From Halobacterium salinarum DSM 3754 (lineage in GTDB: Archaea; Halobacteriota; Halobacteria; Halobacteriales; Halobacteriaceae): a stretch of 64,000 nucleotides of DNA. How positions within the stretch are numbered: the stretch's first letter is position 1; each line of letters opens with the position of its first letter. Both the position numbers and the translations under genes were made by a program. The stretch is from NCBI RefSeq assembly GCF_008124605.1, contig NZ_VRYN01000002.1, positions 434,001 through 498,000 of the forward strand, given 5' to 3'. Of this stretch, positions 31,935 to 41,987 are shown piece by piece. The notes beneath the pieces were generated by a model. The model ran no database searches. It was not told the DNA's origin and saw only the letters and a program-made list of their open reading frames with translations.

Positions 31935-34331
31935 CTATCCCCCGAACCGTCGTGTGATCGCGTCACGTACTGACATTGGTGTGTTGTCCGGGCCGCGCGC
32001 CATGACGACGGTTTGATCGACGCCCGCACCGACGGCCTCCGGGATCGAGCCGAAGACGGCCTGGGACACCGGCCCCGAGCGCGTTGCGCCGGCGTAAACC
32101 ATATCGAAGTCGGCGGCGGCGTCGATGACGGCGGCCTCGGTGTCCGTCGAGACGACTACTTCGGTGTCATAGGTCATATATTTGATGGCAGCGCGCTCCG
32201 CGAGGGCGTCGATGACCGCCGCCCCGCGCTCGGTGGCCGACGCGTCGGCGTCGTCGTCCGCGGGCGGCTGCACGTTCAGCAGCGTCAGCGACGCGTCCGT
32301 CTCGTCGGCGGCGACGAATTCGGCCGCGCGGCGGGCGGCAACCGGCGCGTGTGGGCCCTCCCCGGCGAGCACCATGATGTCGCTGGCGTCGCTGGCGGCG
32401 GCCGGCCCGAGGCGCACGAGCGTGGCGTCACAGGACGCGTGGCCGACCACGGGGTCGATGGTCGACCCCAGGACGTGGTCGCGGCGACGCGTGCCCCCCC
32501 AGCCGAGCAACACGTGATCGGCGGCCGTGTCCTCGATGACGTCGAGGATGGCGGCCCCGGTGTCGTGGCTGGCGACGGCGCGCGTCCGCAGGCGCACGTC
32601 CAGGTCGGCGGCGGCCGCGCTGGCGGCGTCGAGCAGCTCCTGTTGGCGCTCGACGCGCTCCTCTTCGAAGGCGAGGTCCTGGGACAGCGACGTCTGGCGG
32701 GGGACCTCGATGACGTTCACCGCGATGACTTCGGCGTGCGCGTCGGTGTGAGCGTGCGCGCTCGCGGCCGCCATGCGCAGGAGGTCGTGTTCCGTGTCCG
32801 GGTTCGCAACCGGCACCACGACGGTGTAGGTGTCGGGTGTGTCCGTGTCCGGCGACGAGGACGGCGCGAGTGCGTCGCCGACGAGGCTCTGACTCGGCGC
32901 GCAGGCGCGGGCATAGCAGTAGTACCACGCGATCCCGAACGCCACCAGGACGGTGCCGATCGCGCCGACCGGCGTCGGCGTCACCGGCAGCACGACCGCG
33001 ACGGACGCCACCCCGATCGTCATGGGGGAGAACGTCACGGACATCTGGACGAGGACCGCGACGCACGCCGCCGCGCCGAGCACCGGCACCACCGGGTACA
33101 GCACCGCGGGGATGCGGAACGCCGGGTCGTAGGTGTCGGGGTTCGCGCGCCGCAACACGACCACGGAGACGTGCACGAGGGCGTACGTGACGAGGTACAT
33201 GAAACTCGCCACCTCGGCCAGCGTGCCGACGCCGACGCCGATCCCGATCAACAGCAGCGTGATGACGCCCGTCGCGGCGATCGCGCGGTACGGCGTGCGG
33301 AATCGGTCGTGGACTTCGTTGAGCCAGTTGACGAGGATCTTGTCCCGCCCCATCGCGAAGTTCACGCGCGCCGCCGACAGGATGCTCGCGTTGGCGCTGG
33401 AGACGGTCGCGAGCACCGCGCCGACGATCATTGCGAGCGCGCCGACCGAGCCGGCGGTGGCGGGCTGAACGGAGACGAACGGGAGCCAGGAGACCGCGCC
33501 GGCAAGCGGCTGGAAGATCTCACGGGCGACCAGCGCGACCGGAACGTCGGAGCCCGCGAGCACGGGGATGTCGATCGTACCGGTGGAGACGAACATCACG
33601 CCGACGTACATCAGGGTGGGCGTGACGACGGCGGCGATCATCGCCAGCGGGAGGTTCCGGCTGGGGTCTTTGATCTCCTCGGCGCTGGTGGCGATCACCT
33701 CGAAGCCGATGAACGTCACGTAGACGGTGCCGACGGTCGCGGCGACCGCGGGCCAGCCGTTGGGGTTGAACTCCGTGATCGTCGGGCCGGTGACCGCGCC
33801 GAGCCCGAGGAACGCGAGCACGAGTCCGACCAGCGTGAGCACGATGACGTTCTGGAGCGCGCTGGTTTCTTTGACGCCGTAGTAGTTGACGGCAGTCAGA
33901 AGCGCGGCCATCGCGAGCGCGGCAACGGTGATCCCGAGATCCCCCCAGCCGGCGAGGACGCCGACGTACTCGCCCAGTCCCGGCAGGAGGTATTGGCCGA
34001 ACCCGATCATGTAGAACGCCGACGCGAACGTCAGCCCGGCCCACATCCCCCAGCCGACGATGCTGCCGAAAAACGGCCCCAGCGCGCGGTTGACGTAGTA
34101 GTAGCTGCCGCCGGCTTTCGGCATGCCGGTGGCGAGCTCGGACAACGAGAGCGCGGCGAACAGCGACACCATGCCGCCGACGAAAAACGACACCATGCTG
34201 GCGGGGCCGGCCTGTTCGGCGGCGATCTTCGGGAGCACGAAGATGCCGGCCCCGATCATCGTGCCGAGACCGATGGTGTAGGCTTCGAGGAAGCCGAGGT
34301 CGCGGGCGAGCTCCTGGTCGGTGTTGCTCAC
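31935..34331 (-). CDS. APC-family amino-acid permease fused to universal-stress domains
   Basis: About 798 residues. The first ~430 are a 12-helix APC permease beginning LGFLEAYTIGLGTMIGAGIFVLPKI, with the substrate-binding GAGIF motif. A cytosolic tail of ~320 residues follows with two UspA-type domains (TYTVVVPVANPDTEHDLLRMAAA.. HVLLGWGG and 'DIMVLAGEGPHAPVAARRAAEF.. DMVYAGATRSG'). USP fusions are thought to sense nucleotides or energy state. Two GTG starts (34331, 34340) are equally possible; the shorter is used. Co-transcribed with trkA; divergent from mutS1. Confidence 0.82.
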   Translation of the reverse strand: MSNTDQELARDLGFLEAYTIGLGTMIGAGIFVLPKIAAEQAGPASMVSFFVGGMVSLFAALSLSELATGMPKAGGSYYYVNRALGPFFGSIVGWGMWAGLTFASAFYMIGFGQYLLPGLGEYVGVLAGWGDLGITVAALAMAALLTAVNYYGVKETSALQNVIVLTLVGLVLAFLGLGAVTGPTITEFNPNGWPAVAATVGTVYVTFIGFEVIATSAEEIKDPSRNLPLAMIAAVVTPTLMYVGVMFVSTGTIDIPVLAGSDVPVALVAREIFQPLAGAVSWLPFVSVQPATAGSVGALAMIVGAVLATVSSANASILSAARVNFAMGRDKILVNWLNEVHDRFRTPYRAIAATGVITLLLIGIGVGVGTLAEVASFMYLVTYALVHVSVVVLRRANPDTYDPAFRIPAVLYPVVPVLGAAACVAVLVQMSVTFSPMTIGVASVAVVLPVTPTPVGAIGTVLVAFGIAWYYCYARACAPSQSLVGDALAPSSSPDTDTPDTYTVVVPVANPDTEHDLLRMAAASAHAHTDAHAEVIAVNVIEVPRQTSLSQDLAFEEERVERQQELLDAASAAAADLDVRLRTRAVASHDTGAAILDVIEDTAADHVLLGWGGTRRRDHVLGSTIDPVVGHASCDATLVRLGPAAASDASDIMVLAGEGPHAPVAARRAAEFVAADETDASLTLLNVQPPADDDADASATERGAAVIDALAERAAIKYMTYDTEVVVSTDTEAAVIDAAADFDMVYAGATRSGPVSQAVFGSIPEAVGAGVDQTVVMARGPDNTPMSVRDAITRRFGG

Positions 34332-34626
34332 GACCCCCACCCTCCGGGCGGGTGGGCGACGACGAGGCGGCGGTGGGCTGTGGACGCGGACGGTGCGACG
34401 GGGTGTGTGGTGTGATCACTCATACTGGTGTGGTGGGTCGCAGCGGGTGCACTGTGGCTCGGCGGGAGATGCGTCAGTGTCGAACCGACAGGAGTGACGG
34501 ATCCGTGTGGCGGGAGCGCAGCGGAGCGCATGTGCGTTTCGGATTCGCGTGGTGGGCGGCACCATGGCACCCCGACTGTCCCCGCGATCGGTGGGCATAA
34601 CGGCGTCGCGGTGCTGGCTCCCGTGC

Positions 34627-37218
34627 ATGGACGCGGCGCTTGGACCCCCCGACGCGATGGCTGCCAGCGAGGGCGACCTGACGCCGATGATGAGCCAGTA
34701 TTTCGAGCTCACGCGGCGCTACGACGACGCGCTGGTGTTGTTCCAGGTCGGGGATTTCTACGAGTTGTTCTGTGCGGCCGCGGAGACGGCGGCCCGCATC
34801 TGTGAGGTGACGCTGACGGCGCGCGAGGACTCCACGGGCCAGTATCCGATGGCGGGCGTGCCCATCGACACCGCCGAGCCGTACATCGAGGCGCTGCTGG
34901 ACGCCGGCTATCGGGTGGCGGTTGCCGACCAGGTCCAGGACCCGGACGAGGTGAGCGGCGTGGTGGATCGGGCCGTGACACGGGTGGTGACGCCGGGCAC
35001 CGTCACCGAGGACGAACTGCTCGGGGGCGCGGACAACAACTTCGTGGCGGCGCTGGCCGGCGGCCGGGACGCCGACGCCGGGTTCGGGCTCGCGCTGCTC
35101 GACGTGTCGACCGGCGACTGTTATGCCACACGGCTCGGCGGCGAGGCGCGCGTGCGTGACGAACTGGGGCGGTTCGCGCCCGCCGAACTCGTCGTCGGAC
35201 CGGGGGTCGACGCCGACCGGTTCGCCGACGAGGCGTTCGTCGCCGCGTACGACGACGACGCCTTCGAGCCCGCGGCCGCCCGAGAGCGGGTGGCCGACTA
35301 CTTCGGCGGCGAGGACGCGCTGCCGACGGCCGCTGAACTACGGGCGTGTGGGGCGTTGTTGTCGTACGCCGAGTACACGCGGGGCGGAGCCGGCGACAGC
35401 CAGCGTCTCACGTACTTGAACCACGTGACGCGGTACAGTCCCACGGAGCACCTCCAGATGGACGCCGTGGCGTTGCGCAGCCTCGAACTGTTCGAGCAGC
35501 GCAGCGTCCACGGGACCGACGGCACGGCGCTGGTGGACGTGCTCGACGAGACGGCGTGCGCGCTGGGCCGCCGGAAGCTCACCGACTGGCTGCGCCGGCC
35601 GCTGGTGGATTCGGACGCCATCGCGGCGCGCCACGACGCCGTCGGGGAGCTCGTCGCGGACCCCCTGTCTCGGGAGGAACTCCACGAGCACCTGCGGGAC
35701 GTCTACGACATCGAGCGGTTGGTGTCGCGGGTGTCCCGGGGGCGGGCGAACGCCCGCGACCTGCGGGCGCTTGCGGACACCCTGGCGGTGGTGCCGGAGG
35801 TCCGGGGGTTGCTGGCGGACGCCGACGCCCGGAAGCTGCAGTCGCTTCGGGAAGCCCTCGATGACCTCCCCGAGATCCGGGGGCTGCTCGACCGCGCGAT
35901 CGTGGCGGATCCGCCACAGGAGCTGACCGACGGGGGCGTGATCCGGGACGGCTACGACGAGCGCCTCGACGACCTGCGGGCGACCGAGCGCGCGGGCAAA
36001 CAGTGGGTCGACGACCTCGAAGCAAGCGAGCGCGAGCGCACGGGCGTCGACTCGCTGAAGGTGGGCCAGAACTCCGTGCACGGCTACTACATCGAGGTGA
36101 CGAAGGCGAACATGGACGCGGTGCCCGAGGACTACCAGCGCCGCCAAACGCTGAAAAACGCCGAGCGCTACGTCACGCCGGAGCTGAAAGAACGCGAGGA
36201 GGAGATCGTGCGCGCCGAGCAGCGCGCCCAGGACCTGGAGTACGAGCTGTTCGTCGGGATCCGGGAGCGGGTGGCGGAGGCGGCCGAGCGGATGCAGGCC
36301 GTGGCGCGCGCGCTTGCGGCGGTGGACGCGCTGGCGTCGTTTGCGGCCGTGGCGGCCGCCCACGACTACACCAAGCCGGTGATGGGCGGCGACGGCATCC
36401 ACATCGAGGGGGGTCGCCATCCGGTGGTCGAGCGCACCGAGTCCGGGTTCGTGCCGAACGACACGACCCTGAACGACGACCGCCGGGTTGCGGTCATCAC
36501 CGGGCCGAACATGAGCGGGAAATCGACGTACATGCGCCAGGTCGCGGTGATCGTGGTGTTGGCGCAGGCGGGCTGTTTCGTGCCGGCGGCGGCCGCCGAG
36601 TTGCGGGTGGTGGATCGCGTGTTCACGCGGGTCGGTGCCAGCGACGACATCGCGGGCGGGCGGTCGACGTTCATGGTGGAGATGACCGAGTTGGCGTCGA
36701 TCCTGCGCGCGGCGACCGACGAGTCGCTGGTGTTGCTCGACGAGGTGGGCCGCGGGACCGCGACGACCGACGGGCTCGCGATCGCGCGCGCGGTGACCGA
36801 GCACATCCACGACGCCGTGGGGGCGACGACGCTGTTCGCGACCCACCACCACGAACTCACGGCGGACGCCGACCGCCTGCCGGACGCGCTGAACCTGCAT
36901 TTCGCGGCGACCCGAGGGGACGACGGCGTCGCCTTCGAGCACGCGGTGCGGGCGGGCGCTGCGACCGCCTCCTACGGGGTGGAGGTCGCGCGCACCGCCG
37001 GCGTCCCCGAGCCAGTCGTGGACCGCGCCCGGGAGCTGCTCGATGCGCCTGCGACGGCCGACGGGGGCGACGGCGGGACGACCCCCACAGCGGACGCGAA
37101 CGGCCAGCGCGGGGCGGCCGCCGGGATCGTCGCGGAGCTGCGTGACGTGAGTGTCGCGGAGCTGACGCCCATCGAGGCGTTGAACGTGCTCAACGATCTC
37201 GCGAGCCGGGTGGACTGA
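34627..37218 (+). CDS. mutS1: DNA mismatch repair protein MutS (MutS1)
   Basis: An 863-residue MutS. The mismatch-binding domain I carries the Phe-x-Glu type segment [14 protein letters not shown], as in MutS1-type proteins. Domains II-IV follow ([52 protein letters not shown]-like '[20 protein letters not shown]'). The ATPase has Walker [10 protein letters not shown] at 626-634, '[23 protein letters not shown]' and Walker [17 protein letters not shown], and the chain ends with the helix-turn-helix '[12 protein letters not shown]'. ATG at 34627 chosen; a start at 34507 would add 40 unrelated residues. It converges on nucS with 29 bp overlap. Confidence 0.95.
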   Translation: MDAALGPPDAMAASEGDLTPMMSQYFELTRRYDDALVLFQVGDFYELFCAAAETAARICEVTLTAREDSTGQYPMAGVPIDTAEPYIEALLDAGYRVAVADQVQDPDEVSGVVDRAVTRVVTPGTVTEDELLGGADNNFVAALAGGRDADAGFGLALLDVSTGDCYATRLGGEARVRDELGRFAPAELVVGPGVDADRFADEAFVAAYDDDAFEPAAARERVADYFGGEDALPTAAELRACGALLSYAEYTRGGAGDSQRLTYLNHVTRYSPTEHLQMDAVALRSLELFEQRSVHGTDGTALVDVLDETACALGRRKLTDWLRRPLVDSDAIAARHDAVGELVADPLSREELHEHLRDVYDIERLVSRVSRGRANARDLRALADTLAVVPEVRGLLADADARKLQSLREALDDLPEIRGLLDRAIVADPPQELTDGGVIRDGYDERLDDLRATERAGKQWVDDLEASERERTGVDSLKVGQNSVHGYYIEVTKANMDAVPEDYQRRQTLKNAERYVTPELKEREEEIVRAEQRAQDLEYELFVGIRERVAEAAERMQAVARALAAVDALASFAAVAAAHDYTKPVMGGDGIHIEGGRHPVVERTESGFVPNDTTLNDDRRVAVITGPNMSGKSTYMRQVAVIVVLAQAGCFVPAAAAELRVVDRVFTRVGASDDIAGGRSTFMVEMTELASILRAATDESLVLLDEVGRGTATTDGLAIARAVTEHIHDAVGATTLFATHHHELTADADRLPDALNLHFAATRGDDGVAFEHAVRAGAATASYGVEVARTAGVPEPVVDRARELLDAPATADGGDGGTTPTADANGQRGAAAGIVAELRDVSVAELTPIEALNVLNDLASRVD

Positions 37219-37912
37219 CCGGCGAGAACGTCAGCCCACGGTCGGCCAGCAGCCGCCTGGTTTTCGCGGTGACGGCGGGCGCGACGAGGATGCCCCGCAC
37301 GGTGGCGTCGGCGTGGAGGGTGCGACGGAGCGCGGCCACGTACCGTTGGAGCTGCGAGGCCGCCGCCGGGCCCGCGCGCACGTTTTTCAGCTCGACGGCG
37401 GTCACGGTGCCGTCGGCGTCCCGGCCGTAGATGTCGATGGGACCGGCGGGCGTGTCGCGCTCGGTGGCCAGCGGCTGGAACCCGGGCTCGACGAGATCCG
37501 GGGTGTCGAGCACGCGGTCTTTGAGCGCGGCCTCCGTTCCGGACACCGTGGTGGCGTCCGCGCCGGCGGCGTCGAACGCTGTCGCTGTGTGGACGGCGTC
37601 GAAGCGGACGCGCAGCGCGCCGGCGGTGTGGCCGCCGTCGCAGGCGACGGTGAGACCGTCGGCGGCGTCGACGGTGACCGGGCCACCGGACGCCCACGCG
37701 TCGGGGTCGCGGCCGCTGGCACCGTGGACCACCACGGTGTCGTCGGGCTTCCAGAGGAGGGTGCGCACGCCGGCCGCGAGGTCGCGCTGCGAGCGCCCGG
37801 TGAGCGTGGCCACGCAGGAGCCGATCAGGGAGACGGTGAGGCCGTCGGCGGCGGCGTCGGTGGCGAACGCGGCCGCACGGTCGGCGGTGGGGTCCGTGAG
37901 CGTTCGCGGCAT
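37190..37912 (-). CDS. nucS: endonuclease NucS (EndoMS)
   Basis: A 240-residue NucS/EndoMS nuclease. The N-terminal half (about 1-110) is the beta-sandwich DNA-binding/dimerisation domain. The C-terminal half is a PD-(D/E)xK domain: [39 protein letters not shown] supplies the catalytic Asp, Glu and Lys (D in IDIYG, E and K in VELKN), followed by '[11 protein letters not shown]' and '[24 protein letters not shown]'. EndoMS cleaves both strands at mismatches in a MutS/L-independent pathway and binds PCNA in archaea. Its last 29 bp overlap the 3' end of mutS1 on the other strand. Confidence 0.92.
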   Translation of the reverse strand: MPRTLTDPTADRAAAFATDAAADGLTVSLIGSCVATLTGRSQRDLAAGVRTLLWKPDDTVVVHGASGRDPDAWASGGPVTVDAADGLTVACDGGHTAGALRVRFDAVHTATAFDAAGADATTVSGTEAALKDRVLDTPDLVEPGFQPLATERDTPAGPIDIYGRDADGTVTAVELKNVRAGPAAASQLQRYVAALRRTLHADATVRGILVAPAVTAKTRRLLADRGLTFSPVSPPGSRDR

Positions 37913-37964
37913 GGGCGGGGGTTTGCCTGCGGGGTGGAAAAACGACCGGGTGCAGCCCGCCGTC

Positions 37965-38002
37965 GTTTAAGTGTCTCTGGCGACAAGGAGTATATACGAG
38001 CG
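37965..38002 (+). repeat. 38-bp direct repeat element, copy A (upstream of DsbA-like gene)
   Basis: Begins GTTTAAGTG, contains TCTGGCGACAAGGAGTA and ends ATACGAGCG. It matches copy B (38779-38816) at 35 of 38 positions, counted by eye. A second short match, CCCGGCAGC, occurs 70 bp after the start here and 58 bp after the start in copy B. TTTAAGT is TATA-like, so the element could be a promoter with a conserved leader; it lies ~110-150 bp before the GTG start of the DsbA-like gene. Confidence 0.8.
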
Positions 38003-38113
38003 GCGACGCGCGGTGTTCTGTGGTCCATCCGATGCCCGGCAGCGACGGTCACGCCGTCGGCACACACCCCCGGAGTCGGCGTGTTCTTTTGTTGCGCCGT
38101 CGTACGGAGCGGT

Positions 38114-38743
38114 GTGACGGGATCAATCACGGTGTATTCGGACTACGTCTGTCCGTTCTGCTATCTCGGGCGGCAGTCACTCGAAACCTACCGGGAGGCG
38201 CGCGACGACGCGGCACCCGCCCTCGAAATCGACTGGCAGCCGTTCGACCTGCGCAGCCGGCATCGGCGGCCGGACGGCACGCTCGACGAGAGTGTCGACT
38301 CCGGGAAGGACGAGGCGTACTACGAGGAGGCGCGGCAGAACGTCGAGCGGCTGCGCGAGGAGTACGGTGCCGACGAGATGAGCACCGACCTCGTCGGCGA
38401 CGTCGACGGCTTCCGGGCGCAAGTCGCCTCCCGGTACGTCAAGGAGACGTTCCCGGAGCAGTGGCTCGCCTTCGACGAGGGCGTGTTCGCGGCGCTCTGG
38501 GCGGACGACCGCGACGTGGGCGACGCCGACGTGCTGGCCGACATCGCCGACGGCGTCGGGCTGGACGGCGAGGAGATCCGGACGGTCGTCGACGACGAGG
38601 CGTGGCGGGATCGCCTGCGCGACGAGTTCGCGGACGCCCGCGAGGCCGGCATCACGGGCGTGCCGACGTTCGTCTACGACGGCCACGGCGCTCGCGGCGC
38701 GGTGCCCCCGAGCCAGCTCGAACGGCTGGTGGAAGGCGTCTAG
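38114..38743 (+). CDS. DsbA/FrnE-family thiol oxidoreductase
   Basis: A 209-residue thioredoxin-fold protein with the active site CPFC in VYSDYVCPFCYLGRQSLE (about residues 14-17 of VTGSITVYSDYVCPFC). A helical insert and the cis-Pro motif GITGVPTFVYDG are near the C-terminus. It matches the FrnE/2-hydroxychromene-2-carboxylate isomerase branch of DsbA-like proteins. There is no signal peptide, so it acts in the cytosol, perhaps in redox balance. The GTG at 38114 is the first in-frame start after the repeat element; an upstream GTG near 38081 would add about 11 residues and is less likely. Confidence 0.8.
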   Translation: MTGSITVYSDYVCPFCYLGRQSLETYREARDDAAPALEIDWQPFDLRSRHRRPDGTLDESVDSGKDEAYYEEARQNVERLREEYGADEMSTDLVGDVDGFRAQVASRYVKETFPEQWLAFDEGVFAALWADDRDVGDADVLADIADGVGLDGEEIRTVVDDEAWRDRLRDEFADAREAGITGVPTFVYDGHGARGAVPPSQLERLVEGV

Positions 38744-38778
38744 GGCCGGCGAGCCCGCGGGCGGCGCATCGCGTCGCC

Positions 38779-38816
38779 GTTTAAGTGGTTCTGGCGACAA
38801 GGAGTAGATACGAGCG
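38779..38816 (+). repeat. 38-bp direct repeat element, copy B (upstream of rpoeps-like gene)
   Basis: Begins GTTTAAGTG, contains TCTGGCGACAAGGAGTA and ends ATACGAGCG. It differs from copy A at three positions only. Located 79-116 bp before the ATG of the RNA polymerase epsilon-like gene and about 35 bp after the stop of the DsbA-like gene. Confidence 0.8.
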
Positions 38817-38894
38817 AGGATTCTCGGCGTTCCACACCCGGCAGCCGTGGCTCCGGGCCGAGGATTTATTCCCCGGAAGCACCCAGCAGGGAGT

Positions 38895-39599
38895 ATGCCA
38901 GCAGACGCGGGGCAGCGACTCCAGTGGACGGACCCGGACGACGGCGACCGCGCTGTCGACGCACGCGCAGGGTCGGGGTCGCTGTCCCGCGCGGAAGCCC
39001 GCCGCGACTCGACGGTGCGCCAGTGGGGTGTTGTCTCCCCGAGCGCGACCGTCATCGGCCGCCCGGAGTCCCCGGACGGCGACCTCTCGGACAGCGTGCG
39101 CCGGCTCCACGAGGGCCGCCACCACGCCACCGACGGCACCAGCCAGCGAGCCCACCGCCTGGATCGCCTGCGGACGACCCAGGCGCTGTGCACGGCGATC
39201 GGCGTGACGCCCTGGCAACGCGACGTGGCCCTGGGCGTGATGGACACCATCGACCTCACAGCGTTCGGCAGCCAGCGCGCCATCGAGAAGGTGGCGCTGG
39301 TGGCCATCCGCCACGTCGTCGACATCGACCGCCGCCAGTACCTCGGGCTGGACGACCTCGACGGGGCGGAGCTCACGCAGGGCCGGATGGCGGAGCTGTT
39401 CGACCGCTACAAGCGCCACGACATCACCGACGAGCCCGCGTTCCAGCGGCTCGCGGACCACCACCACCTCGACCAGACGAGTCTCAACCGACTGCGGCGC
39501 GTGCTCACCGACCAGCTCACCGACGGGCTGCCGGCGTACGGCCGGACCCCACACCGCGACCCCCACCTGCCGTCGCCGGCCGACGACGACGCGGCGTGA
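38895..39599 (+). CDS. RNA polymerase epsilon-like haloarchaeal protein
   Basis: A 234-residue soluble protein that resembles the haloarchaeal protein annotated as DNA-directed RNA polymerase subunit epsilon. Landmarks are REWGVVSPSATVIGRPE-like 'RQWGVVSPSATVIGRPESPDGDLSDSVRRLHEGRHH', then 'AHRLDRLRTTQALCTAIGVTPWQRDVALGVMDTIDLTAFGSQRAIEKVALVAIRHVVDIDRRQYLGLDD'. The middle part has a cyclin/TFIIB-like helical look. It starts at the ATG preceded by CAGGGAGT. Whether this is a stable polymerase subunit is uncertain; the identification is from memory. Tail-to-tail with the thioredoxin gene with no spacer. Confidence 0.55.
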   Translation: MPADAGQRLQWTDPDDGDRAVDARAGSGSLSRAEARRDSTVRQWGVVSPSATVIGRPESPDGDLSDSVRRLHEGRHHATDGTSQRAHRLDRLRTTQALCTAIGVTPWQRDVALGVMDTIDLTAFGSQRAIEKVALVAIRHVVDIDRRQYLGLDDLDGAELTQGRMAELFDRYKRHDITDEPAFQRLADHHHLDQTSLNRLRRVLTDQLTDGLPAYGRTPHRDPHLPSPADDDAA

Positions 39600-39932
39600 C
39601 TACGCGTGGTCGGCGATGAACGCCTCGATGGCGTCCCCGCCCTGGAACCCGTCGGCGAGCCGCCCGACCTCGGTGCCGCCCTCGACGAGCACGAGCGTGG
39701 GCACGCTTCTGATCGCCCACTCGTCGACGAGCCCGATGTCGTCGCCGGGGTTGACCATCACCACCGGCACGCCGGTGTCGCGGGCGACGTTGCCGACGAC
39801 GGGTTCGATGGCCTGACACAACGAACACCCGGTGGTGTAGAACAACACGAGAACACGGTCAGCGCCCGCGATCGCGGCGTCGAGGTCGTCGCTGTCGGCG
39901 ACGCGATCGGGGCGGCGGTGCTGTACAGTCAC
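39600..39932 (-). CDS. thioredoxin-like protein
   Basis: A 110-residue thioredoxin-fold protein from a GTG start (or 119 residues from 39959). The active site is C-S-L-C at residues 36-39 in LFYTTGCSLCQAIEPVV, replacing the usual CGPC; the rest (VVMVNPGDDIGLVDEWAIRSVPTLVLVEGG) has the cis-Pro motif SVPT. Such variant thioredoxins may have altered redox potential. Cytosolic, no partner gene on the same strand. Confidence 0.75.
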   Translation of the reverse strand: MTVQHRRPDRVADSDDLDAAIAGADRVLVLFYTTGCSLCQAIEPVVGNVARDTGVPVVMVNPGDDIGLVDEWAIRSVPTLVLVEGGTEVGRLADGFQGGDAIEAFIADHA

Positions 39933-40000
39933 GACTCCCGGTACGGTGCGGGCACGCAAAAGAACTGGTTCCGGTGGGGGATGCTGCCGGGACGACGGCG

Positions 40001-40762
40001 TTACTCCTCGTCGTCGTCGTCGTCGCTGTCGTCGGCGGCGTCCTCGATGTCGTCGATGTACGACTGGGACTCGTCGGCCGCGAGCTCGCGGTAGGTCCCG
40101 GTGTCGGCGTCCACGATCCCGACACCCACGCCGTCACCGCTGAGGGCGTCCTCGCGGCCCTCGTTGAGGGCGCGCAGCGCGAGGTCGATGCCGTCGTCGA
40201 CCGAGAGGCCGGCGTCGTATTCGTCTTCGAGGAACTCCTGGATGTCCCCGCGGTTGGAGCCGATGGCGACGGCCTTCCACTCGTTGGACGTGCCGGACGG
40301 ATCGGTCTCGAAGAGGCGGGGTTCGCCGCCCTCGACGCCAGCGATGAGGAGCGCAACGCCGAACGGGCGCGCGCCGCCGACCTGGGTGTACTGCTGGATG
40401 TGGTCGGTGACGCTCTTCGTGAGCGTGCGCACGCCGATGGGCTCGTCGTAGCGCACGCGCTCGACCTGGGACTGCTGGCGTGCGAAGTCCACGAGCTGGC
40501 GGGCGTCGGCGACGTGGCCGGCGCTGGCAGCGCCCACGTGGTCGTCGATCTTGTGGAGTTTCTCGACGCTGGAGCCTTCGAGCAGCGGCGAACGGGTCTG
40601 CTTGTCGACGACGAGAACGACACCCTCGGGGGTGCGCACGCCGATGCTGGCCGTCCCTCGTTTCACTGCTTCCCGCGCGTATTCCACCTGATAGAGCCGG
40701 CCGTCAGGGGAGAAAATGGTGATTCCCCGGTCGTAGGCCTGCTGCTGGTTCTGACCCTGCAT
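40001..40762 (-). CDS. psmA: proteasome alpha subunit
   Basis: A 253-residue 20S proteasome alpha subunit: MQGQNQQQAYDRGITIFSPDGRLYQVEYAREAVKRGTASIGVRT contains the alpha-type signature. Later 'LTKSVTDHIQQYTQVGGARPFGVALLIAG' and 'AIGSNRGDIQEFLEDEYDAGLSVDDGI' match the family. The last ~20 residues are an acidic tail (DDSDDDDDEE), typical of halophiles. It forms the outer rings gating access to the catalytic beta chamber and docks the PAN ATPase. Start fixed by MQGQNQQQAYDRG; 68 nt upstream divergent transcription begins toward the AIR-synthase-like gene. Confidence 0.96.
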   Translation of the reverse strand: MQGQNQQQAYDRGITIFSPDGRLYQVEYAREAVKRGTASIGVRTPEGVVLVVDKQTRSPLLEGSSVEKLHKIDDHVGAASAGHVADARQLVDFARQQSQVERVRYDEPIGVRTLTKSVTDHIQQYTQVGGARPFGVALLIAGVEGGEPRLFETDPSGTSNEWKAVAIGSNRGDIQEFLEDEYDAGLSVDDGIDLALRALNEGREDALSGDGVGVGIVDADTGTYRELAADESQSYIDDIEDAADDSDDDDDEE

Positions 40763-40896
40763 GGTTTCCTTGGGTTCGTGTTGTGCCCCGCAACGTAAAG
40801 GGCTTTGACTTTCGGTAGTCGATCGCCGGAACAATATCGGATCGACCCGCGGGGCGTCACGCCGGGGTTCTTGTGGCGCGGCGCCGAAGCGCGGCC

Positions 40897-41916
40897 ATGG
40901 ACGATGGGAAGGCCGGCCGGGGGTTCTTCGACGACCACATCGCGGGCCGGACGGGCGCGGACCGCGACGACGTCCGCCTCGGGCCGACGTACGGTGCCGA
41001 CTTCGGGGTGGTTGCGATCGCCGACAGCGTGGTGGCGATGGCGACCGATCCCGTCTTCGTGTTGCGGGCGCTGGGGATCGAGCGCGCGGCGTGGTTCGCG
41101 TTCCACATCTGCGTGAGTGACGTGGCGCTGTCGGGGCTGTCGCCCGCGCATCTGGCCGTCGATCTGAACCTACCCCCGGACACCGCAACGGAGACGTTCG
41201 ACGCGATCTGGGAGGTGTTCGACCGCGAAGCGCGCGCGCTGGGCGTGAGCCTGACGACCGGGCACACGGGCACCTACGAGGGGTGTTCGTTCCCGACGGT
41301 CGGCGGCGCGACGGCGCTGGCGGTCGGTGCCGCCGAGGACGTGGTGACGCCCACGGGGGCGCAGCCCGGCGATCGCGTGGTGGTCACGAAGGGCCCGGCG
41401 GTCGAGACGACGGGCATGCTCGGTGTGCTGTTCGGGGACCGCCTCCCGATCAGCGCGGCCGCCGCGGCGGCGGCCCGCGACCGGTTCGCGGACGCCACGC
41501 CGGTGCGTGACGCCGCGACGATGGCGGCGGCGGGCGAGGTCACAGCCATGCACGACGCCACCGAGCGCGGGCTCGCCAACGGCCTCCACGAGCTGGCGGC
41601 CGCAAGCGGTGTCGGGCTGTCGGTCGCGCGGGACGCCGTCCCCGTGCTGCCGGGGGTGCGGGCGGTCTGCGAGCAGTTCGGGATGGACGCGTGGGCGGCG
41701 TCCAGTGAGGGCACGGTGATCGCCGCCGTCGATCCCGGGAGCGTCGACGCGGTGCTCGGGGCGCTGGGCGACGAGGGCATCCCGGCTGCCGACGTTGGCG
41801 TCGTCGAGGCCGGCAGCGGCGTCACCGTGGACGGCGACCCGCTGGCGGAGCCAGCGGCCGACCCGCTGTGGCCGGCCTACCGGACCGCACGCAGCCGGTA
41901 CGGCGACGACGCGTAG
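40897..41916 (+). CDS. AIR synthase-related protein (HypE/PurM/ThiL superfamily)
   Basis: A 339-residue protein of the PurM-like superfamily. The N-terminal domain (VRLGPTYGADFGVVAIADSVVAMATDPVFVLRALGIERAAWFAFHICVSDVALSGLSPAHLAVDLNL) has the ATP-binding, Gly-rich and 'A/G-D' features of AIRS kinases/amidases. The C-terminal domain is 'TATPVRDAATMAAAGEVTAMHDATERGLANGLHELAAASGVGL'. Relatives include HypE (hydrogenase maturation), ThiL, and an archaeal group of unknown function; no hydrogenase genes are nearby, so HypE function is unlikely. Divergent from psmA; upstream of mutS2 with 71 bp between. Confidence 0.65.
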   Translation: MDDGKAGRGFFDDHIAGRTGADRDDVRLGPTYGADFGVVAIADSVVAMATDPVFVLRALGIERAAWFAFHICVSDVALSGLSPAHLAVDLNLPPDTATETFDAIWEVFDREARALGVSLTTGHTGTYEGCSFPTVGGATALAVGAAEDVVTPTGAQPGDRVVVTKGPAVETTGMLGVLFGDRLPISAAAAAAARDRFADATPVRDAATMAAAGEVTAMHDATERGLANGLHELAAASGVGLSVARDAVPVLPGVRAVCEQFGMDAWAASSEGTVIAAVDPGSVDAVLGALGDEGIPAADVGVVEAGSGVTVDGDPLAEPAADPLWPAYRTARSRYGDDA

Positions 41917-41987
41917 GCGGCGACCACACCGCAAGCCTTCTTGGCTGTGGCTGCGACCATCCACGTGATGCCAACGGAGGCGCTGGG

